Both the position numbers and the translations under genes were made by a program. Of a stretch of 64,000 nucleotides of DNA, positions 21,336 through 29,277 are shown piece by piece. Each line of letters opens with the position of its first letter. Within the stretch, counting starts at the first letter, position 1. This DNA is from Rhodanobacter denitrificans (GTDB taxonomy: Bacteria > Pseudomonadota > Gammaproteobacteria > Xanthomonadales > Rhodanobacteraceae): the NCBI RefSeq assembly GCF_000230695.2, contig NC_020541.1:4030001-4094000 (forward strand), given 5' to 3'. The notes beneath the pieces are model-generated. The model was not told the DNA's origin and made no database searches. It saw nothing but the letters and a program-made list of their open reading frames with translations.

Positions 21336-22190
21336 GTGGACGAACTGAGCGAATTGATGCGCCATCTGCGCCTGCAGACACGCGTGTTTCATCGGACTGC
21401 CCATTGTGGGCAGTGGACCCTCGACGCTGAGTACGAGCGCAAGGCGATGTTCCATCTGGTGGCTGGTGGCTCCTGTGTGCTGCGCACGGACGATGGCACG
21501 GCCGACGTGGCGCTGCAGGCCGGCGACGCGGTGTTGTTCATCCGCCCACAGGACCACTGCCTGATCGCTCCGCGTGACGCTGACGACACCGTCGCCACGC
21601 TGCTGTTGTGCGGTTACTTCGAGTTTGACTCGCCACTGGCCGAAGTGTTGCTGGCTTCATTGCCGGCACAGATGCTGCTTCGACACCACCCGACGCCGGA
21701 GGATATGGCGTCCGGAGCGCCGGCGGCGCTGCTGCAGTTGATCATCGCCGAGGCCGAGCAGAACGGCCCCGGCGCCATGCTGCTGATGGACAAGCTGTCC
21801 GATGCGCTGTTCATGTACGCACTGCGACAGTGCGTGACCTCGGGTACCGTGGAACGGGGGTTGTTGAGCGCGATGTCCGATCCTTCCCTGGGTGCGTCGC
21901 TGCTGGCCGTGCATCATGATCCGCAGCACCCCTGGACGGTTGCCGCTCTCGCCGACACCGCACATCTGTCGCGAGCCGCGTTCGCGCGGCGGTTTGTCCA
22001 GGCGGTCGGGGTCACCCCCATGGACTACGTCACCGGCCTGCGCATGCAGCAGGCACAGTCGGCGCTGGCCGAGCGTGGCGTCAGCGTGGCCGAGGCGGCG
22101 GTGATCGCCGGCTATGCGACGGAGGCCGCGTTCAGTCGCGCCTTCAAGCGCATCCACGGGCGTTCGCCGGGCGCCTCGCGGTCGTCGTGA
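21336..22190 (+). CDS. AraC-family transcriptional regulator (cupin sensor)
   Basis: A 284-residue regulator. The N-terminal half has the cupin-type AraC_binding_2/6 pattern (MFHLVAGGSCVLRTDDG, LQAGDAVLFIRPQDHCL). The C-terminal 100 residues hold two helix-turn-helix units (VAALADTAHLSRAAFARRFV and VAEAAVIAGYATEAAFSRAF) and end KRIHGRSPG. The start is the GTG at 21336 after CTGGAG. It is divergent from the AhpD-like gene at 21196, which suggests it activates that operon in response to an organic effector. Confidence 0.88.
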   Translation: MDELSELMRHLRLQTRVFHRTAHCGQWTLDAEYERKAMFHLVAGGSCVLRTDDGTADVALQAGDAVLFIRPQDHCLIAPRDADDTVATLLLCGYFEFDSPLAEVLLASLPAQMLLRHHPTPEDMASGAPAALLQLIIAEAEQNGPGAMLLMDKLSDALFMYALRQCVTSGTVERGLLSAMSDPSLGASLLAVHHDPQHPWTVAALADTAHLSRAAFARRFVQAVGVTPMDYVTGLRMQQAQSALAERGVSVAEAAVIAGYATEAAFSRAFKRIHGRSPGASRSS

Positions 22191-22198
22191 GACGCCAA

Positions 22199-22227
22199 TG
22201 AATCCGATGGGCGGTTTGCCTGCTCTA
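22199..22227 (+). promoter_or_regulatory. ECF-type promoter 1 (TGAATC / CTCTA)
   Basis: TGAATCC at 22199-22205 and CTCTA at 22223-22227, first bases 24 nt apart. The same pair at the same spacing occurs upstream of four other genes or operons here, including the ECF sigma gene. This one begins just inside the AraC-gene boundary and points toward the PagL-like remnant. Confidence 0.7.
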
Positions 22228-22291
22228 TGCGGGTGAGAGCGTTGCACAGCGGCAGAGGGAGTTCACCGCCATCCCCCCGTGCTCACGGGCA

Positions 22292-22736
22292 GTGAATTCC
22301 GAGCCTACCGGACCCGCCGTGCACGCCCTCGCCCATCGTGGGTCGTCTGATCGTGCTGGCAGGGCCGGATGCTCGATGCACGATGGACTGGGTGCCACGC
22401 GCTCATGGAAAGGCCTCGAAGTGCAGCCCGACATGGGGCTCTCCTACGTGGCGGCCCGCCGGTACCAAGGGGGGAGATTTCGACCGCAGTGTCTGGGTTG
22501 CTGCGGCAGGCATTCGTCTGCCGGAGCTCTGGCACCACATGTTTTTCAGCTTTCAGCTGGGGGCAGCGACGCCACAGACGAAAGCCTTGAGCAGCACTCA
22601 GCAATTTGTGAGCTCGTTGGGCTGGTCCCGGCACGGCTTCGCCATCCTGATAAGGCATGTCTCCAACGGCGGCACGCGGAAGCCGAATCTCGGCGAGACG
22701 ATGCTGCTGGTCGGCGTGGACATGAAGACGCCGTGA
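22292..22736 (+). pseudogene. PagL-like lipid A deacylase (acyloxyacyl hydrolase), frameshifted
   Basis: The C-terminal half, in the frame ending at 22736, contains FSFQLGAA and then IRHVSNGGTRKPNLGETMLL, matching the PagL active site (His and Ser in HxS, then Glu). The preceding strand LEVQPDMGLSYVAARRYQ sits in another frame, and the two join at a run of six G around 22471-22476. Removing one G would give a continuous RYQGGDFDRSVWVAAAG. No clean signal peptide is visible upstream, so further damage is likely. An outer-membrane enzyme that removes a lipid A acyl chain is the inferred ancestor. Slippage or a sequencing error at the G run is the alternative. Confidence 0.55.
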
Positions 22737-22798
22737 CGAAACGCATGAACCGTCGCGGCGTCGATACGTGAAGATTCTTCGTGATCTGCCCGCCGTGG

Positions 22799-22827
22799 TG
22801 AATCCTTTTGCCTGCCCGTCGACTCTA
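22799..22827 (+). promoter_or_regulatory. ECF-type promoter 2 (TGAATC / CTCTA)
   Basis: TGAATCC at 22799-22805 followed by TTTTG, and CTCTA at 22823-22827; first bases 24 nt apart. It lies 228 nt before the DUF427 gene. The 317 nt between the PagL remnant and that gene contain nothing else I can identify. Confidence 0.75.
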
Positions 22828-23054
22828 CGAAGCAGGCTTCGCCTGGCGATCGGGTGGCGAGGGCCATCCTTCGGATTACTCGCCTGCCGGCCGGTATGCT
22901 GCCGGCGCAGGAATCTTCCGATCTGATTTGAGGGTGGTTGCGTTCGTCGGAAGTACGGGTGCGCCTGGCGTTGCCGGGAAGGATCAAGGTGCATATGCCA
23001 TCCAGCAGTGGACCGTGGGCGCCGAGTGGTGCGCCGTCAACGAGGAGAAGCGTC

Positions 23055-23336
23055 ATGCGTGCAGTGTGGAAAAACACCGTCATTGCAGAAAGCGCCCATA
23101 CGATCGTGGTCGAGGGCAACCACTACTTCCCGCGCGAATCGCTCAAGCGGGAAAACTTTCGCGAAAGCGACCACCATTCGGTGTGCCACTGGAAAGGCAC
23201 GGCCAGTTACCTGGATGTCATCGTCGAGGGTGACATCAACTCCGACGCGGCCTGGTACTACCCGGCCCCGAAACCGGCGGCTGCCGAAATCCGCGGTCAC
23301 GTCGCGTTCTGGCGAGGGGTCAAGGTGCAGTCCTGA
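23055..23336 (+). CDS. DUF427 domain protein
   Basis: A 93-residue protein beginning MRAVWKNTVIAESAHTIVVE, with the DUF427 core FPRESLKRENF, CHWKGTASYLDVIVEG and AAWYYPAPKPAAAEIRGHVA covering the whole length. The domain is common and its biochemical role is unsettled. GAGGAGA lies 6 nt before the ATG at 23055; in-frame upstream extensions are rejected. It is followed 25 nt later by the patatin-like lipoprotein gene, probably in one transcript from promoter 2. Confidence 0.9.
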   Translation: MRAVWKNTVIAESAHTIVVEGNHYFPRESLKRENFRESDHHSVCHWKGTASYLDVIVEGDINSDAAWYYPAPKPAAAEIRGHVAFWRGVKVQS

Positions 23337-23361
23337 AAGGGGACATGCGCAAGGGGGCATC

Positions 23362-24786
23362 ATGGCGGATTCAGGTGAAGGGCCTGCCACGAGGGACGCG
23401 ACGCATGACTTGTTGCGCGGCCTGTCCAGACTCTTGTTGCTCGGCTTGCTCCTGGCCGGGCCGACGGGTTGCGCGACGCGCACGTGGAATACCCGGATCA
23501 AGCCGGTCGGAGTGGAGGATCGCTACGAGTTCGGGACGCGCTTTCCGCACGCCATCCGCGATACCTTCGTCGTACTCGCCTTTTCCGGCGGCGGTACCCG
23601 TGCGGCCGCCTTCAGCTATGGCGTGCTGGAAAAATTGCGCGATACCGAGGTGATGGCAGGAGGGCAGCGGACGCCCCTGCTGAATCTGGTGGACGTGATC
23701 ACGTCGGTTTCCGGCGGGAGCTATACGGCGGCTTACTACGGACTGTTCGGCGACCGCATCTTCCGCGACTTCCGGTTCCGGTTTCTGTACCGCGACTGGC
23801 AGGGCGAGCTGCTGGGCCTGCTGTGGCGCCCCGATCACCTGCTATCGATCGCCGGTCGCCATTACAGTCGCAGCGACCTGGTGGCCGCCTACCTCGATCG
23901 CACTTTGCTCGAAGGGAAGACCTTCGCCGATATGTCGCCGGCCGGATTGCCGATGATCATCCTCAACGCGAGCGACCTGAACAACGCCACGACGTTTTCC
24001 TTCATCCAGCAGCAGTTCGATTTCCTGTGCTCGGATCTGTCCACCTATCCGGTGGCCAACGCGGTGATGGCGTCGGCCGCCGTACCGGGGCTGTTTGCGC
24101 CGATCGCCCTGCGCAATTACCCCGATTGCCCGCAACGCCACCAGTCGTGGGTGACCCAGTCACTGGCGCATGACGACATGCTGGACCGTCGCTATGCCGT
24201 AGCCCGCGCGCTTTTGCGCTACGGCGATCCGCAGCAGATGCCGATCCTGCGCCTCGCCGATGGCGGCGTGACCGACAACCTCGGCGTGCGTGGTTCGATG
24301 ATGAGCCCTGTCGCGCAATATGGTGATGTGCCGAACATGGCGGGTGCGTTCACGCCGGAACAACTTCGCCGCGTGCGACACGTCCTGGTCATCGTCGCCA
24401 ACGCGCAGGTCTACGCGCCCTATGCGTGGTCAGTGGAGGGTCGCGCACCGGGTCTGATCAATACGATGCGTGCCTCATTCGATGCGTCACTGGGCATTCT
24501 CAACACCGAAACCGTCTCCCTCGCCAAGAATGGCTTCCTGATGTGGGCCCGGCACGTCAGTGCCACGCGCCCACCGGGCGAACCCGGGGTCAAGGTCGAT
24601 TTCGCCGTACTGACGTTCAACCAGATCGCCGACCCCGCCGAGCGGCAGCGCTTCAATGCGATGCCGACTGCCTTTCATCTGCGCTCCACCCAGGTTGATG
24701 CCCTGCGCGCCCTGGCGGGGCAGTTGCTCGGAGAGTCACCGGAGTTCCAGTCGTTCCTGCGGGATATGCGGCGCGACGAGCATTGA
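23362..24786 (+). CDS. Patatin-like phospholipase lipoprotein
   Basis: A 474-residue protein with a lipoprotein signal (LLLLGLLLAGPTGC, cysteine near residue 35) and a patatin domain. FSGGGTRAAAFSYGVLE forms the oxyanion loop, ITSVSGGSYTAAYYG holds the nucleophile serine in GxS-type context, and RLADGGVTDNLG supplies the catalytic Asp. This should be a membrane-anchored lipid acyl hydrolase on the periplasmic side. Its start at 23362 follows a G-rich stretch. Grouping with a lipid A deacylase remnant under similar promoters suggests an envelope lipid theme. Confidence 0.88.
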   Translation: MADSGEGPATRDATHDLLRGLSRLLLLGLLLAGPTGCATRTWNTRIKPVGVEDRYEFGTRFPHAIRDTFVVLAFSGGGTRAAAFSYGVLEKLRDTEVMAGGQRTPLLNLVDVITSVSGGSYTAAYYGLFGDRIFRDFRFRFLYRDWQGELLGLLWRPDHLLSIAGRHYSRSDLVAAYLDRTLLEGKTFADMSPAGLPMIILNASDLNNATTFSFIQQQFDFLCSDLSTYPVANAVMASAAVPGLFAPIALRNYPDCPQRHQSWVTQSLAHDDMLDRRYAVARALLRYGDPQQMPILRLADGGVTDNLGVRGSMMSPVAQYGDVPNMAGAFTPEQLRRVRHVLVIVANAQVYAPYAWSVEGRAPGLINTMRASFDASLGILNTETVSLAKNGFLMWARHVSATRPPGEPGVKVDFAVLTFNQIADPAERQRFNAMPTAFHLRSTQVDALRALAGQLLGESPEFQSFLRDMRRDEH

Positions 24787-24801
24787 CGTTCGTTCGAGGT
24801 T

Positions 24802-24830
24802 TGAATCTTTTCGTCGCAAGGCCGCCTCTC
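24802..24830 (+). promoter_or_regulatory. ECF-type promoter 3 (TGAATC / CTCTC)
   Basis: TGAATCT at 24802-24808 followed by TTTCG, and CTCTC at 24826-24830; first bases 24 nt apart as in the other four sites, with one base differing in each box. It lies 57 nt upstream of the Cys-rich peptide gene. Confidence 0.7.
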
Positions 24831-24886
24831 TCCTTCGAGACCCAAAAGTCTCTGCCTTGTTCCGATACCTCAACCTGGAGATTCCT

Positions 24887-25159
24887 ATGAAAAATTCCTT
24901 GAAGCTGGCTTCGCTGGCCGCCTTGACCGCCGCCATCGTCGCCCTTCCTGTTGCGGCGACCAGCATGGGCGGCGCCCAGGAAACCTGCCATCCCGCGTCT
25001 GGCATGGCCGCGTGCGGCGCGAAGTGCGCAGGCAAGTGTGCTCCGAACAAGCACCACGCCTTGAAGAAGCATGCCTCCATGCACGCGAAGTGCGGTGCCC
25101 AAAAGTGTGCACCGAAATGTGCACCGAAATGTGCACCGAAGTGTGCGGCCCAGCACTGA
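24887..25159 (+). CDS. Exported Cys-rich repeat peptide (candidate metal-binding or RiPP precursor)
   Basis: A 90-residue protein with a signal peptide (LKLASLAALTAAIVALPVAA) and a mature part carrying nine cysteines, mostly in KC(A/G) units: GAKCAGKCAPNKHH, then QKCAPKCAPKCAPKC. This layout resembles bufferin/HvfA-type metallophore precursors, whose cysteines are modified by MNIO (DUF692) enzymes, and such an enzyme (bufB) is encoded 1.3 kb away. It is not a DUF2282 protein. The stop overlaps the ATG of the next gene. Metal binding is inferred from composition and context. Confidence 0.75.
   Translation: MKNSLKLASLAALTAAIVALPVAATSMGGAQETCHPASGMAACGAKCAGKCAPNKHHALKKHASMHAKCGAQKCAPKCAPKCAPKCAAQH
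25106..25141 (+). repeat. 12-bp tandem repeat inside the Cys-rich gene
   Basis: Three head-to-tail copies of TGTGCACCGAAA (25106-25117, 25118-25129, 25130-25141, the last ending G). Each encodes one Lys-Cys-Ala-Pro unit. In-frame 12-bp units allow copy-number change by slippage without breaking the frame. Confidence 0.9.
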
Positions 25160-25845
25160 TGGCCTCCGCGCCTGGCCGGCGATCGCCGAACCCGGCCGCG
25201 CGCCGGACAGGGCTCGCCGGCCGGCGCTTGCTCGACACGTACGCGGTACTCGCGACTCGCGGCGAACACCTGCTGCACGATCTGCTCGGGGGCCAGGTGC
25301 CTCGCCAGTGGCAGCATTATCCCGAGGACGATTCGATCGACCCGGACGGCGGCTACCAGTGGTTCTACCACTCGCATTCGCCGGAGGATCGGCCGGAGGC
25401 TGCCGAGCACGGCCATTTCCACCTTTTTGCCCGCCGCCCACTCTGGTCCCGGCGCATGCAGTCAAAGGCGGAGCGGGCCTTTGCGGCCTTGACAGGCAAC
25501 CCCGGCAGGCAGGTCGCCACGCGGCACCTGCTGGCCGTCGGGATGGATGCCAAGGGGCTTCCGGTCAGCCTGTTCACGGTCAATAGCTGGGTCACCGGCG
25601 ACCTGATGCTCAGCGCCTCCGGCACCGCGCGGATCCTCGCCGACATGCACCTGCGCACCGGCCATGATGCGATCGACACCGTGCTGGAGTGCGTCGTCGC
25701 GCTCTGCATGGACGAGATCCGCATGCTCCTCGGCGCGCGTGACACGATGCTGTCCGCCTGGAAAGGGCGCGCGGTACTCGAGGATACCCGGCTGGAAATC
25801 CTCTCTCACCAGGCCATCGCGCTTGACGCGAAGCTCAACGCGTAG
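25159..25845 (+). CDS. Conserved hypothetical protein coupled to the Cys-rich peptide
   Basis: A 228-residue protein, mostly soluble by composition, with a histidine-rich patch ([22 protein letters not shown]) near residues 70-95 and later [21 protein letters not shown] think it belongs to the family recently numbered DUF6969 but cannot confirm that. The ATG at 25159 overlaps the TGA of the peptide gene by one base, so translation is coupled. A role in modifying, folding or loading the Cys-rich peptide is a reasonable guess; no catalytic motif is recognised. Confidence 0.75.
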   Translation: MASAPGRRSPNPAARRTGLAGRRLLDTYAVLATRGEHLLHDLLGGQVPRQWQHYPEDDSIDPDGGYQWFYHSHSPEDRPEAAEHGHFHLFARRPLWSRRMQSKAERAFAALTGNPGRQVATRHLLAVGMDAKGLPVSLFTVNSWVTGDLMLSASGTARILADMHLRTGHDAIDTVLECVVALCMDEIRMLLGARDTMLSAWKGRAVLEDTRLEILSHQAIALDAKLNA

Positions 25846-26032
25846 CGCCGTCGGACCGAGGCGACGAGGGGCGGGTCGCCGCGGGCGGCGGAATCGCTTC
25901 GATCGTTTGCGGCGTCCGCGGGGACCGTCGCGATGGGCCCCCATGGGTCGACTTGCGGCTCCCGCAAAGTGCGCGGCATTCGAACCGATGCATCCGATCC
26001 GCGAGTGCACGGCGAACCGGGTTCCGGGCGAA

Positions 26033-26061
26033 TGAATCCTTTCGCCTGATCAGGTGCTCTA
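26033..26061 (+). promoter_or_regulatory. ECF-type promoter 4 (TGAATC / CTCTA), bufferin operon
   Basis: TGAATCC at 26033-26039 followed by TTTCG, and CTCTA at 26057-26061; first bases 24 nt apart. It lies 45 nt upstream of the bufA start and is the only promoter-like sequence I see in the 260 nt between 25846 and 26105. Confidence 0.78.
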
Positions 26062-26105
26062 TGGGTTGCCGGAAAGATCCGGTTCACTCTACGGAGATGC
26101 GCATC

Positions 26106-26402
26106 ATGAACAGCCAGAACCTGCTGAAAACGGCCCTGGTCGGCGCCCTGACGCTCGGCGTCGCCGCGATGGCCACTGCTGCGCCGGCACCTGCCGGTGC
26201 CGGCGGCGCGAAAGCCGGCGACATGGGCATGACCAAGTGCTACGGCATCAATGCGGCCCACAAGAACGACTGCAAGTCGCCGGGGCATTCCTGCGCCGGC
26301 CAGGACAGCAAGGCGCGCGACCCGAACGCGTTCGTCGCGGTGCCGGCCGGTCTGTGCGAGAAGATCGACGGCGGCTCGACCAGTCCGGCCGACAAGGGCT
26401 GA
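26106..26402 (+). CDS. bufA: Bufferin precursor peptide (DUF2282 family)
   Basis: Periplasmic copper-buffering RiPP precursor family. The 98-residue protein has a signal peptide ([20 protein letters not shown]) and the DUF2282 core [20 protein letters not shown], then [10 protein letters not shown] and [12 protein letters not shown], with the four conserved cysteines. In this family the cysteines are processed by the DUF692 enzyme. I chose the ATG at 26106, with GGAG 9 nt upstream; the ATG at 26097 abuts that GGAG. First gene of bufABCD. Confidence 0.93.
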   Translation: MNSQNLLKTALVGALTLGVAAMATAAPAPAGAGGAKAGDMGMTKCYGINAAHKNDCKSPGHSCAGQDSKARDPNAFVAVPAGLCEKIDGGSTSPADKG

Positions 26403-26410
26403 GCAACGCG

Positions 26411-27277
26411 ATGAACCCTGTGCTGCCCTTCGTGCAGCGACCGGTCCCGGCGGCTGCCGGGATCGGGTTGCGCGCCCCCCACATTGAACGCGTGCTGGCC
26501 GAACGGCCGCCCGTAGCCTGGTTCGAGGTGCACAGCGAGAACTATTTCGGCGCAGGTGGCGCCATGCACGCCGCGTTGGAGCGCATTCGTGCCGACTATC
26601 CGCTGAGCCTGCACGGCGTCGGCTTGTCATTGGGCTCGGCCGATGCCCTCGACCAGGCGCATCTCGCCACCTTGCGCAGACTGGTTGACCGCTACGAACC
26701 GGCGCTGGTTTCCGACCATATTTGCTGGGGGGCGTTTGGCGGCGCGCACATGAACGAATTGCTGCCATTGCCCTTCACCGAGGAAGCGCTGGCGCTGATG
26801 GTTTCGCGGGTGTCGCAGGTACAGGAGGCGCTGGGGCGCGAGTTCCTGGTAGAGAACGTGTCGAGCTATCTGGGCTTTCGCGACGCGGACATGCCGGAGT
26901 CCGCGTTTGTGGCGGAATTGGTTCGTCGCAGCGGTTGCGGGCTGCTGCTGGACGTGAACAACATCTACGTCAACAGTATCAACCACGGGTTCGACCCGCA
27001 CGACTACCTGCGTGCGATGCCGCATGCATCAGTGCGCGAAATGCACCTGGCCGGTTTCATCCGGAAGGGACATCTGCCCGTTCCCTTGCTGATCGACAGC
27101 CATAGCCGGCCGGTGGCCGACGAAGTCTGGGCCCTTTACGGCGAGGCGCTGGAGCTGTGCGGTGCGCAGCCTACGTTGATCGAATGGGATCAGGACATTC
27201 CCGAGCTGGAAGTTCTGCTGGCCGAAGCCGGCCGGGCCGAGGAGAGGCTGCATGCCTGCCGCACCGCGATTGCATGA
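26411..27277 (+). CDS. bufB: MNIO-family (DUF692) peptide-modifying enzyme
   Basis: Multinuclear non-heme iron oxidase that modifies cysteines of the bufferin precursor. The 288-residue TIM-barrel protein shows the family ligand regions: WFEVHSENYF, LHGVGLSLGS, LVSDHICWG, LLLDVNNIYVN, MHLAGFI and the His/Asp pairs LIDSHS and LIEWDQDIP. The ATG at 26411 is 8 nt after bufA. The gene overlaps bufC by 26 nt. Confidence 0.94.
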   Translation: MNPVLPFVQRPVPAAAGIGLRAPHIERVLAERPPVAWFEVHSENYFGAGGAMHAALERIRADYPLSLHGVGLSLGSADALDQAHLATLRRLVDRYEPALVSDHICWGAFGGAHMNELLPLPFTEEALALMVSRVSQVQEALGREFLVENVSSYLGFRDADMPESAFVAELVRRSGCGLLLDVNNIYVNSINHGFDPHDYLRAMPHASVREMHLAGFIRKGHLPVPLLIDSHSRPVADEVWALYGEALELCGAQPTLIEWDQDIPELEVLLAEAGRAEERLHACRTAIA

Positions 27278-28037
27278 GCTGCAGCGAGGTTTCGTCGACG
27301 CCCTGCTGGGGCGAGGCGACGCTGCGGCAGCGTGGGTCGATGGTGGCGGACTCGAGCCTTCGGCGCGATTGCGTATCTACCGGCACGCGGTGGCCGGAAC
27401 CCTGACGGCGGCCTTGCGCGACAGTTATCCCACCGTGCTGGCCCTGGTCGGCGAGGCGTTTTTCGAGGCCATGGCAGAGCGCTATCGACTGCAGCACCCT
27501 TCGACCTGCGGCAACCTGCAGCAGTTCGGCGGTTCGCTGGCCGGGTTCATCGCCACCATGCCGGAGGTGCAGGCGCTGGGCTATCTGGCGGATGTGGCGC
27601 GCCTGGACTGGTTGCGCCAGGTCGCTGCCCTGGCACCCGATGCCGTGCCCGTCAGTGCTGCCATGAGTGCCGACGCGGCCGCGGTGGCGCCGGACCGGCT
27701 GCGCGTCCGCCTGCATCCGAGCCTGCAGAGGCTGCGCAGCGATCACGCCGTATTGACGATCTGGCACTGGTGCCGGATGCCGGATGGACCAGCACTGAAA
27801 CTCGAGGGCAACGGCGAACATGTGCTGCTGTGGCGCGACGGCGGCGACGTGGCGATGACGACCGTCGATCCGGCCACCTTCCGCTGCATCGAGGCGTTGG
27901 CCGATGGGCGTGATATGGCGTCGGCTTGTCGGGTGGCATCCGGGGTGGACGACGACTTCGACCTGGAACCCTGCCTGCGGGATCTGCTTGCGCAGGGGTT
28001 GATCGTGGCATTTATCGACGAGGAGAGCGGGACATGA
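27252..28037 (+). CDS. bufC: DUF2063 partner protein of the MNIO enzyme
   Basis: A 261-residue protein with the DUF2063 N-terminal domain (LHELQRGFVDALLG, RLRIYRHAVAGTLTAALRDS, YPTVLALVGEAFFEAMAERY). DUF2063 proteins pair with MNIO enzymes and recruit the precursor peptide to them. The C-terminal half (HVLLWRDGGDVAMTTVDPAT) is the usual accessory domain. It overlaps bufB at its start and bufD at its end (ATGA), so the three are translationally coupled. Confidence 0.92.
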   Translation: MPAAPRLHELQRGFVDALLGRGDAAAAWVDGGGLEPSARLRIYRHAVAGTLTAALRDSYPTVLALVGEAFFEAMAERYRLQHPSTCGNLQQFGGSLAGFIATMPEVQALGYLADVARLDWLRQVAALAPDAVPVSAAMSADAAAVAPDRLRVRLHPSLQRLRSDHAVLTIWHWCRMPDGPALKLEGNGEHVLLWRDGGDVAMTTVDPATFRCIEALADGRDMASACRVASGVDDDFDLEPCLRDLLAQGLIVAFIDEESGT

Positions 28038-28531
28038 ACAAGTTTCTTGCCTGGACAGGGGATCACTATGGGCGACTCGTCCACGTGTTTTCGGGGCTGG
28101 GGCCGCTGGCCCTGCTGTTGTTCCGGGTCTGGGTGGCGTTGGCGTTCTGGCGGGCCGGTGTGGTGAAGTTCGAAGATCCCTCCGGCACGTCCTACCTGTT
28201 CAACAACGAGTATCACGTGCCGCTGCTGTCCGGCGACGCTGCGGCATTCCTCGGCACCTGGATCGAGTTGATCCTGCCCTGGTTCCTCCTGTTGGGGCTG
28301 GGCGGGCGACTCACCGCCGCGTTCTTGTTCATCTACAACATCATGGCGGTGACTTCCTATCCCGATCTGTGGCCGCACGGTTTCTGGACCGGGCTGATGG
28401 GTAGCGATTTCAACGACCACAAGATATGGGCCCTGATGCTGCTGGCCCTCGTGGCATGGGGGCCGGGCACCCTGTCGCTCGACCGGTGGCTGGTGAGGTT
28501 CTGGCCCAACGGTCGCCGCCCGGCTCTTTAG
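28034..28531 (+). CDS. bufD: DoxX-type membrane protein of the bufferin operon
   Basis: A 165-residue membrane protein of the DoxX family with four hydrophobic helices (LALLLFRVWVALAFWRAGVV, FLGTWIELILPWFLLLGLGG and two more). DoxX proteins are standard fourth members of bufferin operons, though their role is not established. The ATG at 28034 overlaps the bufC stop. No terminator is obvious before the sigma-factor promoter at 28581. Confidence 0.92.
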   Translation: MNKFLAWTGDHYGRLVHVFSGLGPLALLLFRVWVALAFWRAGVVKFEDPSGTSYLFNNEYHVPLLSGDAAAFLGTWIELILPWFLLLGLGGRLTAAFLFIYNIMAVTSYPDLWPHGFWTGLMGSDFNDHKIWALMLLALVAWGPGTLSLDRWLVRFWPNGRRPAL

Positions 28532-28580
28532 GCCAGGCCCGGATGCGTTTCACCGCGGCGTGGCGGCTCGACGTCGATTT

Positions 28581-28609
28581 TGAATCCTTTCGGGTGTTGG
28601 TTCCCTCTA
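28581..28609 (+). promoter_or_regulatory. ECF-type promoter 5 (TGAATC / CTCTA), sigma gene
   Basis: TGAATCC at 28581-28587 followed by TTTCG, and CTCTA at 28605-28609; first bases 24 nt apart. It lies 65 nt upstream of the ECF sigma gene. The identity with the other four sites suggests the sigma factor drives its own expression. Confidence 0.78.
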
Positions 28610-28673
28610 ATAGGGTGAATGTGGTAGGACCATTCCTGCACCACATCATCGAGCTGCCATCGCGAGGTGCCCC

Positions 28674-29183
28674 ATGCAACATGACCCCATACTGCTGGAA
28701 TCCGCACGTCAGGGCGACCTCGCTGCCGTGGAGAAGCTGTTGACTTTGTGCCGTCCCGGCCTGCGCCGTATCGCCCAGTCGCAATGCGCGAGCAGCGTGG
28801 ATCCGGACGACGCGGTGCAGGAATCACTGCTGTTGATCTACCGACGCATTGGCGCGTTGCGCACGATCGCTGCGTTCCCGGCGTGGACGTTTTCGATCGT
28901 ACGACGGGAATGCCAGCGGTTGCTGCGTTCAATGCGCGGGCAGGTCGAACTGCCGGAGTCGGATCACCCCATTTTCACTTACACCGACCGCTTCGATCTG
29001 CGCCGCGATCTGGCGGCCGCCATCCAGTCGTTGCCGGACAAGTATCGCGAGGCGATCATCCTGCGCGATTTCGAGGAATTTTCGATTAGCGAGATCGCCG
29101 ACCGGCTGCTGCTGACGCGCCAGGCAGTGAAGAGCCGCATTCACCGTGGTCGCCAGATGGTCCAGGAGTATCTGAAGGATTGA
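28674..29183 (+). CDS. ECF sigma factor (sigma-70 family)
   Basis: A 169-residue sigma factor with region 2 (LRRIAQSQCASSVDPDDAVQ, then FPAWTFSIVRRECQRLLRSM) and region 4 (LPDKYREAIILRDFEEFSIS, EIADRLLLTRQAVKSRIHRG). It is directly downstream of bufABCD, and its own promoter carries the motif shared by four other local sites. No anti-sigma factor gene of recognisable type is adjacent, so control of its activity is unclear. The equivalent position in other bufferin loci is often held by an ECF sigma factor. Confidence 0.92.
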   Translation: MQHDPILLESARQGDLAAVEKLLTLCRPGLRRIAQSQCASSVDPDDAVQESLLLIYRRIGALRTIAAFPAWTFSIVRRECQRLLRSMRGQVELPESDHPIFTYTDRFDLRRDLAAAIQSLPDKYREAIILRDFEEFSISEIADRLLLTRQAVKSRIHRGRQMVQEYLKD

Positions 29184-29277
29184 GTTGCCCTGCGCCGGCC
29201 CCAGCGCATGGCGGAGAGCTCCATGAGCGCCGGTCGGTTGTGTTGACGCCATTCGGTTTCCCCCGGTCATTCGACGC

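Noticed and set aside
22305..22994. A 229-codon minus-strand frame across the PagL-like region
   Set aside because: Arg/Ser/Pro-rich with no domain. It runs opposite the recognisable PagL active-site coding sequence and across an ECF-type promoter.
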